Positions 28,178-36,787 of a DNA stretch of 64,000 nucleotides are shown one piece after another. Positions within the stretch are counted from its first letter, which is position 1. The number at the start of each line of letters is the position of its first letter. Both the position numbers and the translations under genes were made by a program. A model generated the notes under the pieces. The model was not told the origin of the DNA and did no database searches. It saw only the letters and a list, made by a program, of their open reading frames with translations. Source of the stretch: a bacterium (GTDB taxonomy: Bacteria > Bacillota > Clostridia > Oscillospirales > Oscillospiraceae); the NCBI GenBank assembly GCA_029009095.1, contig JAQXJT010000039.1:1-64000 (forward strand). The letters are read 5' to 3'.

Positions 28178-28717
28178 TCAGGCACCTCTCGTCACAACGG
28201 TCAGTTTTATCTTCCCATAGTTATACTCCCGCAGGCTGCCATAGCCCTCGGGGACGGTCACCGTGGGCGTTTCCCGACGGGTCTCCACGGTCATTATACC
28301 ACCCTTTGAGAGAATGTCAAACTCTGTAATGGCTTCCACAGCCTGGATCTCCAGACCTTTCCCGTAGGGCGGGTCGATGAAGATCACATCGAACTGCTCC
28401 CTGCTCCGCAGATAGCCCAGGGAGTCGCAGCGGAGGATGCGGGCGTTTTCAAAGCCGCAGCGGCTCACATTCTCCCGGACGATGTCCACCGCCGCCTTGC
28501 TCTCGTCCAGAAAGAGGCAGCTTTCCGCCCCCCGGGACAGGGCCTCGATCCCCAGCTGGCCCGTACCGGCGAAGAGATCCAGCACCCGCCGTCCCTCCAG
28601 ATCGAACTGCACGATGTTGAACAGCGCCTCCTTCACCTGGTCGGTGGTGGGGCGGATGTCCATATTGGCGGGCTGGAGCAGCTTGCGCCCCCGCGCCGAA
28701 CCCGTGATCACTCGCAT
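28178..28717 (-). CDS. rsmD: 16S rRNA (guanine966-N2)-methyltransferase
   Basis: A class I SAM-dependent methyltransferase of 179 aa. It has the N-terminal RVITGSARGRKL, SAM loop VLDLFAGTGQLGIEALSRGA and catalytic FIDPPYGKG (DPPY). It overlaps the 3' end of uvrC by 10 nt, giving the coupled order uvrC-rsmD-coaD. Confidence 0.96.
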   Translation of the reverse strand: MRVITGSARGRKLLQPANMDIRPTTDQVKEALFNIVQFDLEGRRVLDLFAGTGQLGIEALSRGAESCLFLDESKAAVDIVRENVSRCGFENARILRCDSLGYLRSREQFDVIFIDPPYGKGLEIQAVEAITEFDILSKGGIMTVETRRETPTVTVPEGYGSLREYNYGKIKLTVVTRGA

Positions 28718-30531
28718 GGCTCATTCTCCTTGTGAAAATATTCATAGACTGCCCGGGCCGTGGGCCGGGGCAGCACCGACTCCAGCTCCCCGAGGGAGGC
28801 CGCCCGAACCGAGCGGAGACTGCCGAAGCGCTGCAAAAGCGCCCTGCGCCGCTTCTCCCCCACGCCGGGGATCTTCTCCAGCGTGGAAACGGGCACCGCG
28901 TCCCGGAGCTTCCGGTGGTACTCGATGGCGAAGCGGTGGGTCTCCTCCTGGATGCGCCCCACCAGCGCGAAGGCCGCGGGATTCGCCTGTATGCCGATCT
29001 CCCGGCCCTCGGCGTCGATGAGCGCCCGGGTACGGTGGCGCTCGTCCTTCACCATGCCGAACACCGGCAGCGCCATGCCCAGCGCGGACAGCGCTTCCTC
29101 CGCCGCCGCCGCGTGCTCCGCGCCCCCATCGATGAACAGTACATCCGGCAGCTCCGCGAACCCCGCGTCCCCTTCCAGATAGTGGGTGAAGCGGCGGGTG
29201 ATGGTCTCGCGCATGGAGGCGTAGTCGTCCGGCCCCTCGAGAGTTTTCATCCTGAAGCGGCGGTAGTCCTTCTTTCTCGGCTTCCCCTCCACATGGACGG
29301 TCATAGCCGCGACGATGTCGCTGTCGCCGGTGTTGGAGATATCGTAGGCCTCGATGCGCACGGGCGGCACGGGGAGGCCCATGGCTTTTTGGAGCCACTC
29401 CAGCGCTTTGGCGTGGCGCTCCGCCTGGGTGGTGGCCCGGAGGATCTCCTCCCGGGCGTTGAGCTGGGCCTTTTCCACAAAGGCCGCCCTGTCCCCCCGC
29501 CGCGGCACCTCCAGCGCCACCCTGTGCCCGGAGAGCTCTCCCAGCCAGGAGGCGATCTCCTCCCCGTCCTCCACCTCAAAGGGGAGGAGAATGGTCCGGG
29601 GCCAGAGATTTCGGTTGACATAATATTGCCGCAGCAGCTCCGAGAGAGCTTCGCTGTCCTCTTCGAGGGGTTCGGGGAACAGCGTGTAGTCCTTCCCCGC
29701 CAGATCCCCGTCGGTATAGTGCAGCACGCTCATGCAGCACCGGGCGCCCCGCTGGAAGCCGATGGCGTCCGTGTCGCTGCGGGCGGTGGCGATGACATGC
29801 TGCTTATGCTCCAGGGTAGACACGGCCCGGTAGCGGTCCCGGAGCCGGGCGGCCTCCTCAAAGCGCAGCTCTCCGGCGGCCTCTTCCATCTGCCGCTGCA
29901 GCTCCTTCCCCAGCTCCGCGCCGCGGCCCTCCAGGATCAAAATGAGCTGCCGGACGGCCTGGCCGTACTCCTCCCGGGAAGTCTCCTCCCGGCACCAGCC
30001 CCGGCAGGCCCCCAGCTGGTACTGGAGGCAGGGCCGCTCCTTCCCCACATCCCGGGGAAACTGCCGCGAGCAGGTGGGCAGGCCCAGAGCCTTGCTCACC
30101 GCGTCGATGATGGCCCGGCTCTCGTGCCGCGCGCCGAAGGGGCCGAAGTAGCGGGCCCCGTCGTTCACGGTGCGGCTGGCCAGGGTCAGCCGGGGGTAGG
30201 GGCTCTTTACATCCAGACGCAGGAAGGGGTAGCCCTTGTCGTCCTTGAGGAGGATGTTGTACCGGGGACGGTGGCGCTTGATGAGGGAATTCTCCAGAAT
30301 GAGCGCCTCGAACTCCGTGGCGGCGATGATCACATCGAAATCCTGCACCTTGTCCACCATGGCGGCCACCTTGGGCAGATGGTCGCCGTGGAAGTAGCTG
30401 CTGACCCGGTTTTTCAGTTTTTTGGCCTTGCCCACATAGATGACCTCGCCCTGGGCGTTTTTCATGATATAAACGCCCGGCAGCAGCGGCAGCCGGGCGG
30501 CTTTCTCCCGCAGCGCGGCAATATCGGCCAT
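28708..30531 (-). CDS. uvrC: Excinuclease ABC subunit C
   Basis: 607 aa. It makes both incisions in nucleotide excision repair. It has an N-terminal GIY-YIG domain (PGVYIM...VIYVGKAKKLKNR), UvrB-binding region with FEEAARLRDR, RNase H-like endonuclease core with IEAYDISN and DVLFIDGG, and C-terminal helix-hairpin-helix IPGVGEKRRRALL. The ATG at 30531 has AAGGAG 7 nt upstream; a longer frame to 30603 lacks a ribosome site. A dif-like motif sits at 29614-29623 inside the gene. Confidence 0.97.
   Translation of the reverse strand: MADIAALREKAARLPLLPGVYIMKNAQGEVIYVGKAKKLKNRVSSYFHGDHLPKVAAMVDKVQDFDVIIAATEFEALILENSLIKRHRPRYNILLKDDKGYPFLRLDVKSPYPRLTLASRTVNDGARYFGPFGARHESRAIIDAVSKALGLPTCSRQFPRDVGKERPCLQYQLGACRGWCREETSREEYGQAVRQLILILEGRGAELGKELQRQMEEAAGELRFEEAARLRDRYRAVSTLEHKQHVIATARSDTDAIGFQRGARCCMSVLHYTDGDLAGKDYTLFPEPLEEDSEALSELLRQYYVNRNLWPRTILLPFEVEDGEEIASWLGELSGHRVALEVPRRGDRAAFVEKAQLNAREEILRATTQAERHAKALEWLQKAMGLPVPPVRIEAYDISNTGDSDIVAAMTVHVEGKPRKKDYRRFRMKTLEGPDDYASMRETITRRFTHYLEGDAGFAELPDVLFIDGGAEHAAAAEEALSALGMALPVFGMVKDERHRTRALIDAEGREIGIQANPAAFALVGRIQEETHRFAIEYHRKLRDAVPVSTLEKIPGVGEKRRRALLQRFGSLRSVRAASLGELESVLPRPTARAVYEYFHKENEPCE
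29614..29623 (-). repeat. dif-like XerD-arm motif, site 3
   Basis: TTATGTCAAC on minus, within the uvrC frame (Tyr-Tyr-Val-Asn-Arg). Flanked by ATA upstream of the arm, as in dif. Confidence 0.6.
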
Positions 30532-30582
30532 GGTATGCTCCTTTCGCAGGCGGCAGGATAAATTTTCCGCCCACAGTAAGAG

Positions 30583-30616
30583 AAGGGCGTGCTCCAAGAA
30601 CACGCCCTTGCTTTTT
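30583..30616. terminator. Hairpin downstream of HPr
   Basis: AAGGGCGTG / CACGCCCTT stem between the HPr stop and uvrC. On minus the trailing run is CTCTTACTG, a poor U tract. Read-through into uvrC is possible. Confidence 0.45.
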
Positions 30617-30630
30617 CACGTCTCGGGGAA

Positions 30631-30891
30631 TTACTCGAAGTCGGAATTGACCAGCTCCACCAGCGTGGCGATGGCCTCCTCCTCGTCGCTGCCGTCCGCG
30701 ATGATGTTGACGGTGGTGCCCTTCACGATCCCCAGCGAAAGGACTCCCAGCAGAGACTTGGCGTTGACCCGGCGCTCTTCCTTCTCCACCCAGATGCTGC
30801 ACTTGTATTCGTTGGCTTTCTGAATGAAAAAGGTCGCCGGTCTGGCGTGCAGCCCAACCTGATTGTTGATGACAACTTCTTTGCTGACCAT
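30631..30891 (-). CDS. ptsH: HPr phosphocarrier protein
   Basis: 86 aa. The active-site His lies in GLHARPAT (about residue 15), and the regulatory Ser (about 46) is in KSLLGVLSLG, which HPr kinase phosphorylates in Firmicutes. It therefore can serve both PTS phosphotransfer and carbon catabolite regulation, unlike Crh, which lacks the His. The ATG at 30891 is chosen (GGGAG 8 nt upstream); the ATG at 30906 lacks a site. No enzyme I gene is adjacent. Confidence 0.95.
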   Translation of the reverse strand: MVSKEVVINNQVGLHARPATFFIQKANEYKCSIWVEKEERRVNAKSLLGVLSLGIVKGTTVNIIADGSDEEEAIATLVELVNSDFE

Positions 30892-30954
30892 ACTCGCCGC
30901 TCCCATCTAAAGATTGTTTCCGGATATAGGCATAAACGCTATACTCTTGCTCTC

Positions 30955-30983
30955 ATTTTAGCAAATGGCTTTCCCAGCGTCAA
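30955..30983 (-). promoter_or_regulatory. Promoter of ptsH
   Basis: On minus, TTGACG, a 17-bp spacer, then TAAAAT, about 65 bp from the ATG. Confidence 0.8.
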
Positions 30984-31040
30984 CCGCTTTTCCCGGATTT
31001 TGGGATTTTGCACAGCCCCCCTCAGGGAAAGCCCGCCCGC

Positions 31041-33416
31041 TTATTTCAATTCCACAACGGTCACACCGGTCTCACCCTCGCCATAGCGGCCCAGCCGGTA
31101 GGACTTCACCTGTTTTTGCCGCTTAAGACACTGCTGCACGGCGCTGCGCAGAGCGCCGGTGCCCTTGCCGTGGATGATGCGCACGCTCTCCAGCCCCGCC
31201 TGGGCGCAGGAGTCGATATAGCGCTCCACCACAGGGATGGCCTCGATGGTCTCCATACCCCGGATATCCAGCTCCGAGGAGGTGCTCTCGGTACGCAGCG
31301 TGGCGGGAGCGCCCGCCGAGACCCGGACCTTCTCCGGCTTCATGTTCTCCAGCAGCACCACCTCGTCCTCCCGGACGGTGAGGCTCAAAATGCCGGCGCG
31401 GAGCTTGAGCACCCTGTCGGGGCTGACTGACTCCACCGTAGCGTGCACGCCGCCCATGCCCGTGACCTCCACCACATCGCCGGGCTGCACCGGCCGGGCG
31501 GAAGCGCGCTTCTCTCCCGGCTCGATGCTGCTGCGCAGGGCGCTGCGGGCCTCGTTGAGCTGCCGCAGCACCTCGCTGCGGGCGTCGTTCTGCTTTTTGT
31601 GGTCGCCGCCCATGCCGGCGGCGTCCTCCCGCATCCGGCTCAGCTCCCGGAAGGTCTGCTCGGCCACCTGCCGGGCGTCGGCAATGATCCGCTCGGCTTC
31701 GTGTCTGGCCTTGTCGCTGGCCTTGTCCAGCTTCACCTCCAGCTCGCTGCGGAGCCGGGCGGCCTTCCTGGCCTCCTCCTCGGCCTGGCGCAGCAGCTTC
31801 GCCTCCTCCAGCCGGTCCCGGTCCAGCAGCCGCCGTGCCTCCTCCAGCTTCTCGATGGTCTCTTCAAACCGCGCCCCGCTGACGCCCACCCGCTCCCGGG
31901 CGTCGTCGATGATCTCCTCCGGGAGGCCCAGGCGGCGGGAGATGGCGAAGGCGTTGGACTTGCCGGGAATGCCCAGCAGCAGTCGGTAGGTGGGCTGGAG
32001 GGTGTCCACATCGAACTCACAGGAGGCGTTCATGACGCCGCTGCTGTTGGTGGCGTAGACCTTCAGCTCGGAATAATGGGTGGTGGCGGCCAGCAGGCTG
32101 CCCTTGCCGCGGGCGTGCTCCAGGATGGCGATGGCCAGAGCCGCCCCCTCGGTGGGGTCGGTGCCGGCGCCCAGCTCATCGAAGAGCAGCAGACTCCGCT
32201 CCCCGCACTCCTCCAGCACGCTCACGATGGTGCGCATATGGGAGGAGAAGGTGGAGAGGGACTGCTCGATGCTCTGCTCGTCGCCGATGTCCGCGAGAAT
32301 GTTCTCCAGCACCGGCACGCAGCTCCCGTCCGAAGCGGGGATGTGGAGGCCGCACTGGGCCATCAGGCAGAAAAGGCCGATGGTCTTGAGGGTGACGGTC
32401 TTGCCGCCGGTGTTGGGGCCGGTGATCACCAGTGTGTCGTAGCTCCCGCCCAGCTCCACATCAATGGGCACGGCCTTGTCCCGAGGCAGCAGCGGGTGCC
32501 GGGCACGGCGGAGGCGGATCTCCCGCTCGCTGAGCTCCGGGGCGCAGCACTCCAGCTTGTCCGCCAGCTTCGCCCGGGCGAAAATGCAGTCCAGCTGCAG
32601 AAGACAGCGGTAGTCGGTGTCCAGCGCCTCCCTGTACTCGGCACACTCCCCGGAAAGCTCGCCCAGGATCCGCTCGATCTCGGCTTTCTCCCGGGCCTTC
32701 AGTTCCCGGATCTCGTTGTTGGCTTTCACGGCAGCCATGGGCTCCACGAAGAGCGTGGCCCCCGAGGAGGACACGTCGTGGACCAGGCCCGAGACGCTGC
32801 CCTTGTACTCCGCCTTGACGGGCACCACGTAGCGCTCGCCCCGGGTGGTGATGATGGGCTCCTGCAACATACGCTGCATGGAGGGAGCAGAGATGATCTT
32901 TTGCAGGGCGTCCCGGACCCGGGAGGCCGCGGCGCGGATCTTCCGGCGGATCTCCGTCAGCTCCGGGGAGGCGCTGTCGGCGATCTCGTCCTCGGAGATG
33001 ATGGAGGTGACGATCCTGTCCTCCAGATAGCGGTTCACCGCCAGGGCGGAGAAGAGCGGGTCGATGCAGCTCGGCTCCGCGGCGGAGAAGCCGTAGGAGC
33101 GGACGGCCCGGGCGGACTGGAGCACCCCGGCGATCTCCAGCAGCTCCCGGGTGTTCAGCACGCCGCCCATGTCGGCCCGGGCCACCGCGTTGCGGATATC
33201 CCGCAGCCCGGTAAAGGAGGGGCTGCCCTTATAGGAGAGGAGCTTTCTGGCCGCGGAGGTCTCCTCCAGCCGCCGCTCCACCTCCCGACGGTCCGTGGAC
33301 GGACGGAGGGCGGCCAGCTCCTCCCGGGCCGGGGCGGACACGGCCTGTTCCCCCAGCAGCGAGAGCACCCGGGGCAGTTCCAGGGTGATCTGGGATTTTT
33401 CAAAGAGTGTATCCAT
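31041..33416 (-). CDS. mutS2: MutS2 endonuclease/ATPase
   Basis: 791 aa. MutS-like ATPase core with Walker A TGPNTGGKTVTLKT and Walker B LLLFDELGAGTDP, long coiled-coil arm (about 520-640, EEARRLLDRDRLEEAKLLRQ-like heptads), and a C-terminal Smr nuclease domain (LDIRGMETIEAIP, VRIIHGKGTGALR). It suppresses recombination and in Firmicutes may act on stalled ribosomes. The ATG at 33416 gives the usual length, but the upstream sequence is a dif-like motif and the nearest purine run (GAAAGG) is 14 nt away. It starts 10 nt after the recO stop. Confidence 0.96.
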   Translation of the reverse strand: MDTLFEKSQITLELPRVLSLLGEQAVSAPAREELAALRPSTDRREVERRLEETSAARKLLSYKGSPSFTGLRDIRNAVARADMGGVLNTRELLEIAGVLQSARAVRSYGFSAAEPSCIDPLFSALAVNRYLEDRIVTSIISEDEIADSASPELTEIRRKIRAAASRVRDALQKIISAPSMQRMLQEPIITTRGERYVVPVKAEYKGSVSGLVHDVSSSGATLFVEPMAAVKANNEIRELKAREKAEIERILGELSGECAEYREALDTDYRCLLQLDCIFARAKLADKLECCAPELSEREIRLRRARHPLLPRDKAVPIDVELGGSYDTLVITGPNTGGKTVTLKTIGLFCLMAQCGLHIPASDGSCVPVLENILADIGDEQSIEQSLSTFSSHMRTIVSVLEECGERSLLLFDELGAGTDPTEGAALAIAILEHARGKGSLLAATTHYSELKVYATNSSGVMNASCEFDVDTLQPTYRLLLGIPGKSNAFAISRRLGLPEEIIDDARERVGVSGARFEETIEKLEEARRLLDRDRLEEAKLLRQAEEEARKAARLRSELEVKLDKASDKARHEAERIIADARQVAEQTFRELSRMREDAAGMGGDHKKQNDARSEVLRQLNEARSALRSSIEPGEKRASARPVQPGDVVEVTGMGGVHATVESVSPDRVLKLRAGILSLTVREDEVVLLENMKPEKVRVSAGAPATLRTESTSSELDIRGMETIEAIPVVERYIDSCAQAGLESVRIIHGKGTGALRSAVQQCLKRQKQVKSYRLGRYGEGETGVTVVELK

Positions 33417-33421
33417 GTATA

Positions 33422-33431
33422 TTATGTCAAC
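33422..33431 (+). repeat. dif-like XerD-arm motif, site 4
   Basis: TTATGTCAAC preceded by TATA, so the block TATATTATGTCAACC matches the right half of dif except for two bases. It covers the recO stop and ends 5 bp before the mutS2 start. Confidence 0.7.
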
Positions 33432-34170
33432 CTTTCGCAGATTTCCAGTAGTCCAGCGTGGGGAAGCCCCGATCCAGCTGGGTGAGGGTAAAATTCTCGC
33501 AGGCGGCGTCAAAGTGCCGGGCGGCGCTCTCGTCCAGCGTAAAGGAGAAGATCTTTTTCTCGGAGGCGTGGGCCACATGGCGCAGCGCCGCCAGAGAGGC
33601 CGGGCAGAGGATGGCGCTGCGGCCCGGCACGGGCGGGGGGCAGTGGGCGCAGTGGACGGCGCCGCCCAGCAGACTCAGCCGCGGGTGCTCGATGGTGACG
33701 GCCCCGCAGTGGGAGCAGCGCTCCACCTCCGGGGTGAAGCCCGCCAGACACAGCATACGCAGCTCGAACACCGCCTTGATATGCTCGGGGGGGTAGAACT
33801 GCCGGGAGAGGGCGAAGAGGGTGTTGAGCCCCAGCCGGAGCATGGCGGGATCCCCCGTCCCTTCCAGAGCCACCGCCTCCAGCACCTCCGCGATATACGC
33901 CGAGAGCGCGAAGTCCTCCCAGCGCTCCCGCACCCCGGTAAACTCTTCCAGCACCGCGGCCTCGGTGATCAGGCGCCGCCCCCGGTTTTCAAAGACGGTC
34001 ATCTCCGAGTAGCAAAGCTGCTGGGAGGCCGCGCCGATGCGCGAACCCTTCCGCAGCGCCCCCCGCGCCTCCGCCGCCATCTTTCCCTCGTCGGTGAGCA
34101 GCGTGAGCATCTTGCTGGATTCCTTATATTTCACTTCCCGCAGCACCAGGCCGCGCACAGTCTTGTACAT
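33427..34170 (-). CDS. recO: DNA repair protein RecO
   Basis: 247 aa. It anneals single strands and loads RecA on SSB-coated DNA with RecR. OB fold at the N-terminus (VRGLVLREVKYKESSKMLTLLT), helical middle, and a zinc finger CSHCG...CAHC (about 154-180). Located in the classical era-yqzL-recO order. The start at 34170 is preceded by a dif-like motif rather than a clear Shine-Dalgarno; only a weak GG at 10-12 nt is visible. Confidence 0.95.
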   Translation of the reverse strand: MYKTVRGLVLREVKYKESSKMLTLLTDEGKMAAEARGALRKGSRIGAASQQLCYSEMTVFENRGRRLITEAAVLEEFTGVRERWEDFALSAYIAEVLEAVALEGTGDPAMLRLGLNTLFALSRQFYPPEHIKAVFELRMLCLAGFTPEVERCSHCGAVTIEHPRLSLLGGAVHCAHCPPPVPGRSAILCPASLAALRHVAHASEKKIFSFTLDESAARHFDAACENFTLTQLDRGFPTLDYWKSAKG

Positions 34171-34174
34171 AGAA

Positions 34175-34184
34175 TTATGTAAAC
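34175..34184 (+). repeat. dif-like XerD-arm motif, site 5
   Basis: TTATGTAAAC, identical to the B. subtilis XerD arm except the last base (C for T). It lies between the yqzL stop and the recO ATG. Confidence 0.65.
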
Positions 34185-34186
34185 CA

Positions 34187-34333
34187 TCAGTCCGGGGCGG
34201 CGGGGCCCTTTTTTCCCGCCGCCGTCTTCTGCGTTTTCCCGTCTCTCTCCCACCGCCGGGCGGCGCGGTACAAAAGCCACGCGGCCACGTCCCCGGTATC
34301 CCGGAAGAGCTCCCAATACAAATCCTTGTCCAT
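34187..34333 (-). CDS. yqzL: YqzL family small protein
   Basis: A 48-aa open frame beginning MDKDLYWELFRDTGDVAAWLL, fitting the YqzL pattern of aromatic-x2-F-x-x-TG-x-x-x-x-(Y/W)LLY. YqzL is a tiny conserved Firmicutes protein of unknown function placed between era and recO, which is exactly its position here. The C-terminal half is basic and low-complexity. The ribosome site is weak (AGGGG only 1 nt before the ATG). Short enough to be missed by standard length cut-offs. Confidence 0.8.
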   Translation of the reverse strand: MDKDLYWELFRDTGDVAAWLLYRAARRWERDGKTQKTAAGKKGPAAPD

Positions 34334-34391
34334 GCCCCTATTATGCCCGGGGCGCGGCGGGGTTATGGATGGGAAAAACAGGGGGCGGCTC

Positions 34392-35291
34392 TCACTCCCG
34401 GTAACCGAAGTTCCGCAGCTGGGCCTGGGAGTCCCGCCAGTTCTCCCTGACCTTCACCCAGGTTTGGAGGAACACGCGGGCGCCCATGAAGCTCTCGATG
34501 TCCTGCCGGGCCATGGCGCCGATCTTCTTGAGCATGGCCCCGCCCTTGCCGATGATGATGCCCTTGTGGCTGGCCTTCTCGCAGTAGATGGTGGCCTCCA
34601 CATCGATGACCGGCTCCCCGTCGGCGGCGTCCCGCTCGGAAAATCCGGTGATCTCCACGGCGGTGCCGTGGGGCACCTCCCGATCCAGGCAGAGCAGCAG
34701 CTTTTCCCGGATCAGCTCCGCCACCACCTGCTTTTCCGGCTGGTCGGTGACCATGCCCTCGGGGAAGAGGGCCTCGCCGGGGGCGGCGAATTTTTCCAGC
34801 TCCTTCAGCAGCTCCTCCACCCCGTCTCCGGTGAGGGCGGAGAGGGGGATGATGGCGCTGAAGTCAAACTCCCCGGCATAGAGAGCCATGACCTCCAGCA
34901 GGGAGGAAGGCTCCACGGTGTCGATCTTGTTGATCACCAGCACCACCGGTACGCCGCTCTCCCGGAGGTTGTCCAGCAGCGCCCGCTCCTGGGCTCCGAT
35001 GACGCTCACCGGCTCCACCAGCAGCAGCACCGCGTCCACGTCGCTGACGCTCTGGCGCACCACGCCCACCATGTAGTCGCCCAGGCGGTTCCGGGGCTTG
35101 TGGTAGCCGGGGGTGTCCATGAAAACGAACTGGGTCTCCCCCCGCTCCACCACGGCGGTGATGCGGTTGCGGGTGGTCTGGGGTTTGTCGCTGACAATGG
35201 CGATCTTCTCCCCCACCAGACAGTTGGTGAGGGTGGACTTGCCCACATTGGGCCGTCCGCAGAGGGTGATCATGGCGGTTTTAGTAATCAT
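34392..35291 (-). CDS. era: GTPase Era
   Basis: 299 aa. It binds 16S rRNA and assists 30S maturation. The G-domain has GRPNVGKST, switch DTPGYHKP and NKID, followed by a C-terminal KH domain with GIIIGKGGAMLKKIG. Start overlaps the end of ybeY (ATGATTACTAA) and has AAGAGG 7 nt upstream. Together with ybeY and phoH it forms the common rRNA-maturation cluster. Confidence 0.97.
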   Translation of the reverse strand: MITKTAMITLCGRPNVGKSTLTNCLVGEKIAIVSDKPQTTRNRITAVVERGETQFVFMDTPGYHKPRNRLGDYMVGVVRQSVSDVDAVLLLVEPVSVIGAQERALLDNLRESGVPVVLVINKIDTVEPSSLLEVMALYAGEFDFSAIIPLSALTGDGVEELLKELEKFAAPGEALFPEGMVTDQPEKQVVAELIREKLLLCLDREVPHGTAVEITGFSERDAADGEPVIDVEATIYCEKASHKGIIIGKGGAMLKKIGAMARQDIESFMGARVFLQTWVKVRENWRDSQAQLRNFGYRE

Positions 35292-35736
35292 ATCCGAGCC
35301 TCTTCATAATTTCTTTTTCTCTTGCGCGCATCCGGGCCTTTTCCTCTCCCTCGTCGAGATGGTCGTAGCCCAGCAGGTGCAGCACGCTGTGCACGGTCAG
35401 GTACTGGAGCTCGTGGACGAAGCCCCCGCCGTACTCCTCGCCCTGCCGGGCGCAGCGCTCCAGCGAGATGACCATGTCCCCGAGGAAATACAGCCCCCTG
35501 TCGTAGTCCATCTCCCCCATGGGGAAGCTCAGCACGTCCGTGGGGGCGTCCACCCCCCGCACCTCCCGGTTGATTTCGTGGATGCCCCCGTCGTCGGTGA
35601 GGGTGACGCTGATCTCCGCGTCTCTGTCCACGCCCTCCGCTTCCAGCGCGGCCCGGGCGGCCTTTTTCACATGTCGGTAGGCGTCCTCCCAGCCAAGGCG
35701 GGGCTTGTCCCGGGTGACGGTGATCACATATCTCAT
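35281..35736 (-). CDS. ybeY: Endoribonuclease YbeY
   Basis: 151 aa. A zinc-dependent RNase for 16S rRNA 3' maturation. The metal motif H-x3-H-x5-H is read in HSVLHLLGYDH. The upstream DVLSFPMGE block is typical. GGAGG precedes the ATG by 9 nt. It follows phoH by 6 nt and overlaps era. Confidence 0.97.
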   Translation of the reverse strand: MRYVITVTRDKPRLGWEDAYRHVKKAARAALEAEGVDRDAEISVTLTDDGGIHEINREVRGVDAPTDVLSFPMGEMDYDRGLYFLGDMVISLERCARQGEEYGGGFVHELQYLTVHSVLHLLGYDHLDEGEEKARMRAREKEIMKRLGYDY

Positions 35737-35742
35737 CTCTCT

Positions 35743-36750
35743 TTACCTCCTCGTCCTGGGGGATCTGGGCGCGGGGATGCGGGAAGAGGCGGGGGGATTT
35801 TTGCCCTCGCCGTATTTCTCGTAAGCCTCGATGATGTTCTGCACCAGCACATGGCGCACCACGTCCGCTCCGGTGAGGGTGCAGATGGCGATGTCGTCCA
35901 CCCCGTTGAGCACCTTCACGGCCTCCTTCAGCCCCGAGGGCTTGTCGTCGGGCAGGTCGATCTGGGTCACGTCCCCGGTAATGACCATGCGGCTGTTGAA
36001 GCCCAGGCGGGTCAGGAACATCTTCATCTGCTCCCGGGAGGTGTTCTGTGCCTCGTCAAGGATGATGAAGGAGTCGTCGAGGGTCCTCCCGCGCATATAG
36101 GCCAGCGGGGCCACCTCGATATTGCCCCGCTCGAGATAGGTATTATACGTCTCCGCCCCCAGCATATCGAAGAGCGCGTCGTAGAGCGGGCGCAGGTAGG
36201 GATCCACCTTGCTCTGGAGATCCCCGGGCAGGAAGCCCAGCCGCTCGCCGGCCTCCACCGCCGGGCGGGTGAGGATGATGCGGTTGACGCTCTTGTCCCG
36301 GAAGGCCGCCACCGCGGCGGCCACGGCCAGATAGGTCTTGCCCGTGCCGGCGGGGCCGATGCCCAGCGTCACGGTATTTTTGCGGATGGCCTCCACATAC
36401 TTCTTCTGCCCGAGGGTCTTGGCTTTCACCGGGCGGCCCTTGGCGGTGATGCACACCACGTCCCCGTCCAGCGCGCCGATCTCCCTCTCGCGCCCCTCGG
36501 CCACCAGGCGGAGGATGTAGCGCACCCGCTGCTCGTCGATGTTCTCTCCCCGGGACGCCAGCGAGAGCAGCGCCTCCACGGCTTTCTCCGCCATGGCCGC
36601 GTTCTCCTCCCCGCCGCTGATGTGCACCTCCGCGTCCCGGTCGGTGACGCGCACGCCCAGCTCGCTCTCGATCAGACGCAAATTCTGATCGAAGGAGCCA
36701 AACACGCTGAGGATGTCCTCCACCCGATCCACCGCGATCACTCGTTCCAT
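35743..36750 (-). CDS. phoH: PhoH family ATPase/RNA-binding protein
   Basis: 335 aa. A KH-like N-terminal part (about 40-80) precedes the P-loop ATPase with Walker A GPAGTGKTYLAVA and Walker B FIILDEAQNTS. The C-terminal tail is basic and proline-rich. Family proteins are found with YbeY and probably act in RNA metabolism. The ATG at 36750 is selected (AAGGAG 8 nt upstream) over an upstream in-frame start. Confidence 0.95.
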   Translation of the reverse strand: MERVIAVDRVEDILSVFGSFDQNLRLIESELGVRVTDRDAEVHISGGEENAAMAEKAVEALLSLASRGENIDEQRVRYILRLVAEGREREIGALDGDVVCITAKGRPVKAKTLGQKKYVEAIRKNTVTLGIGPAGTGKTYLAVAAAVAAFRDKSVNRIILTRPAVEAGERLGFLPGDLQSKVDPYLRPLYDALFDMLGAETYNTYLERGNIEVAPLAYMRGRTLDDSFIILDEAQNTSREQMKMFLTRLGFNSRMVITGDVTQIDLPDDKPSGLKEAVKVLNGVDDIAICTLTGADVVRHVLVQNIIEAYEKYGEGKNPPASSRIPAPRSPRTRR

Positions 36751-36787
36751 ATATCTTTCTCCTTTGGATGCCCGGAAATTCCGTAGT

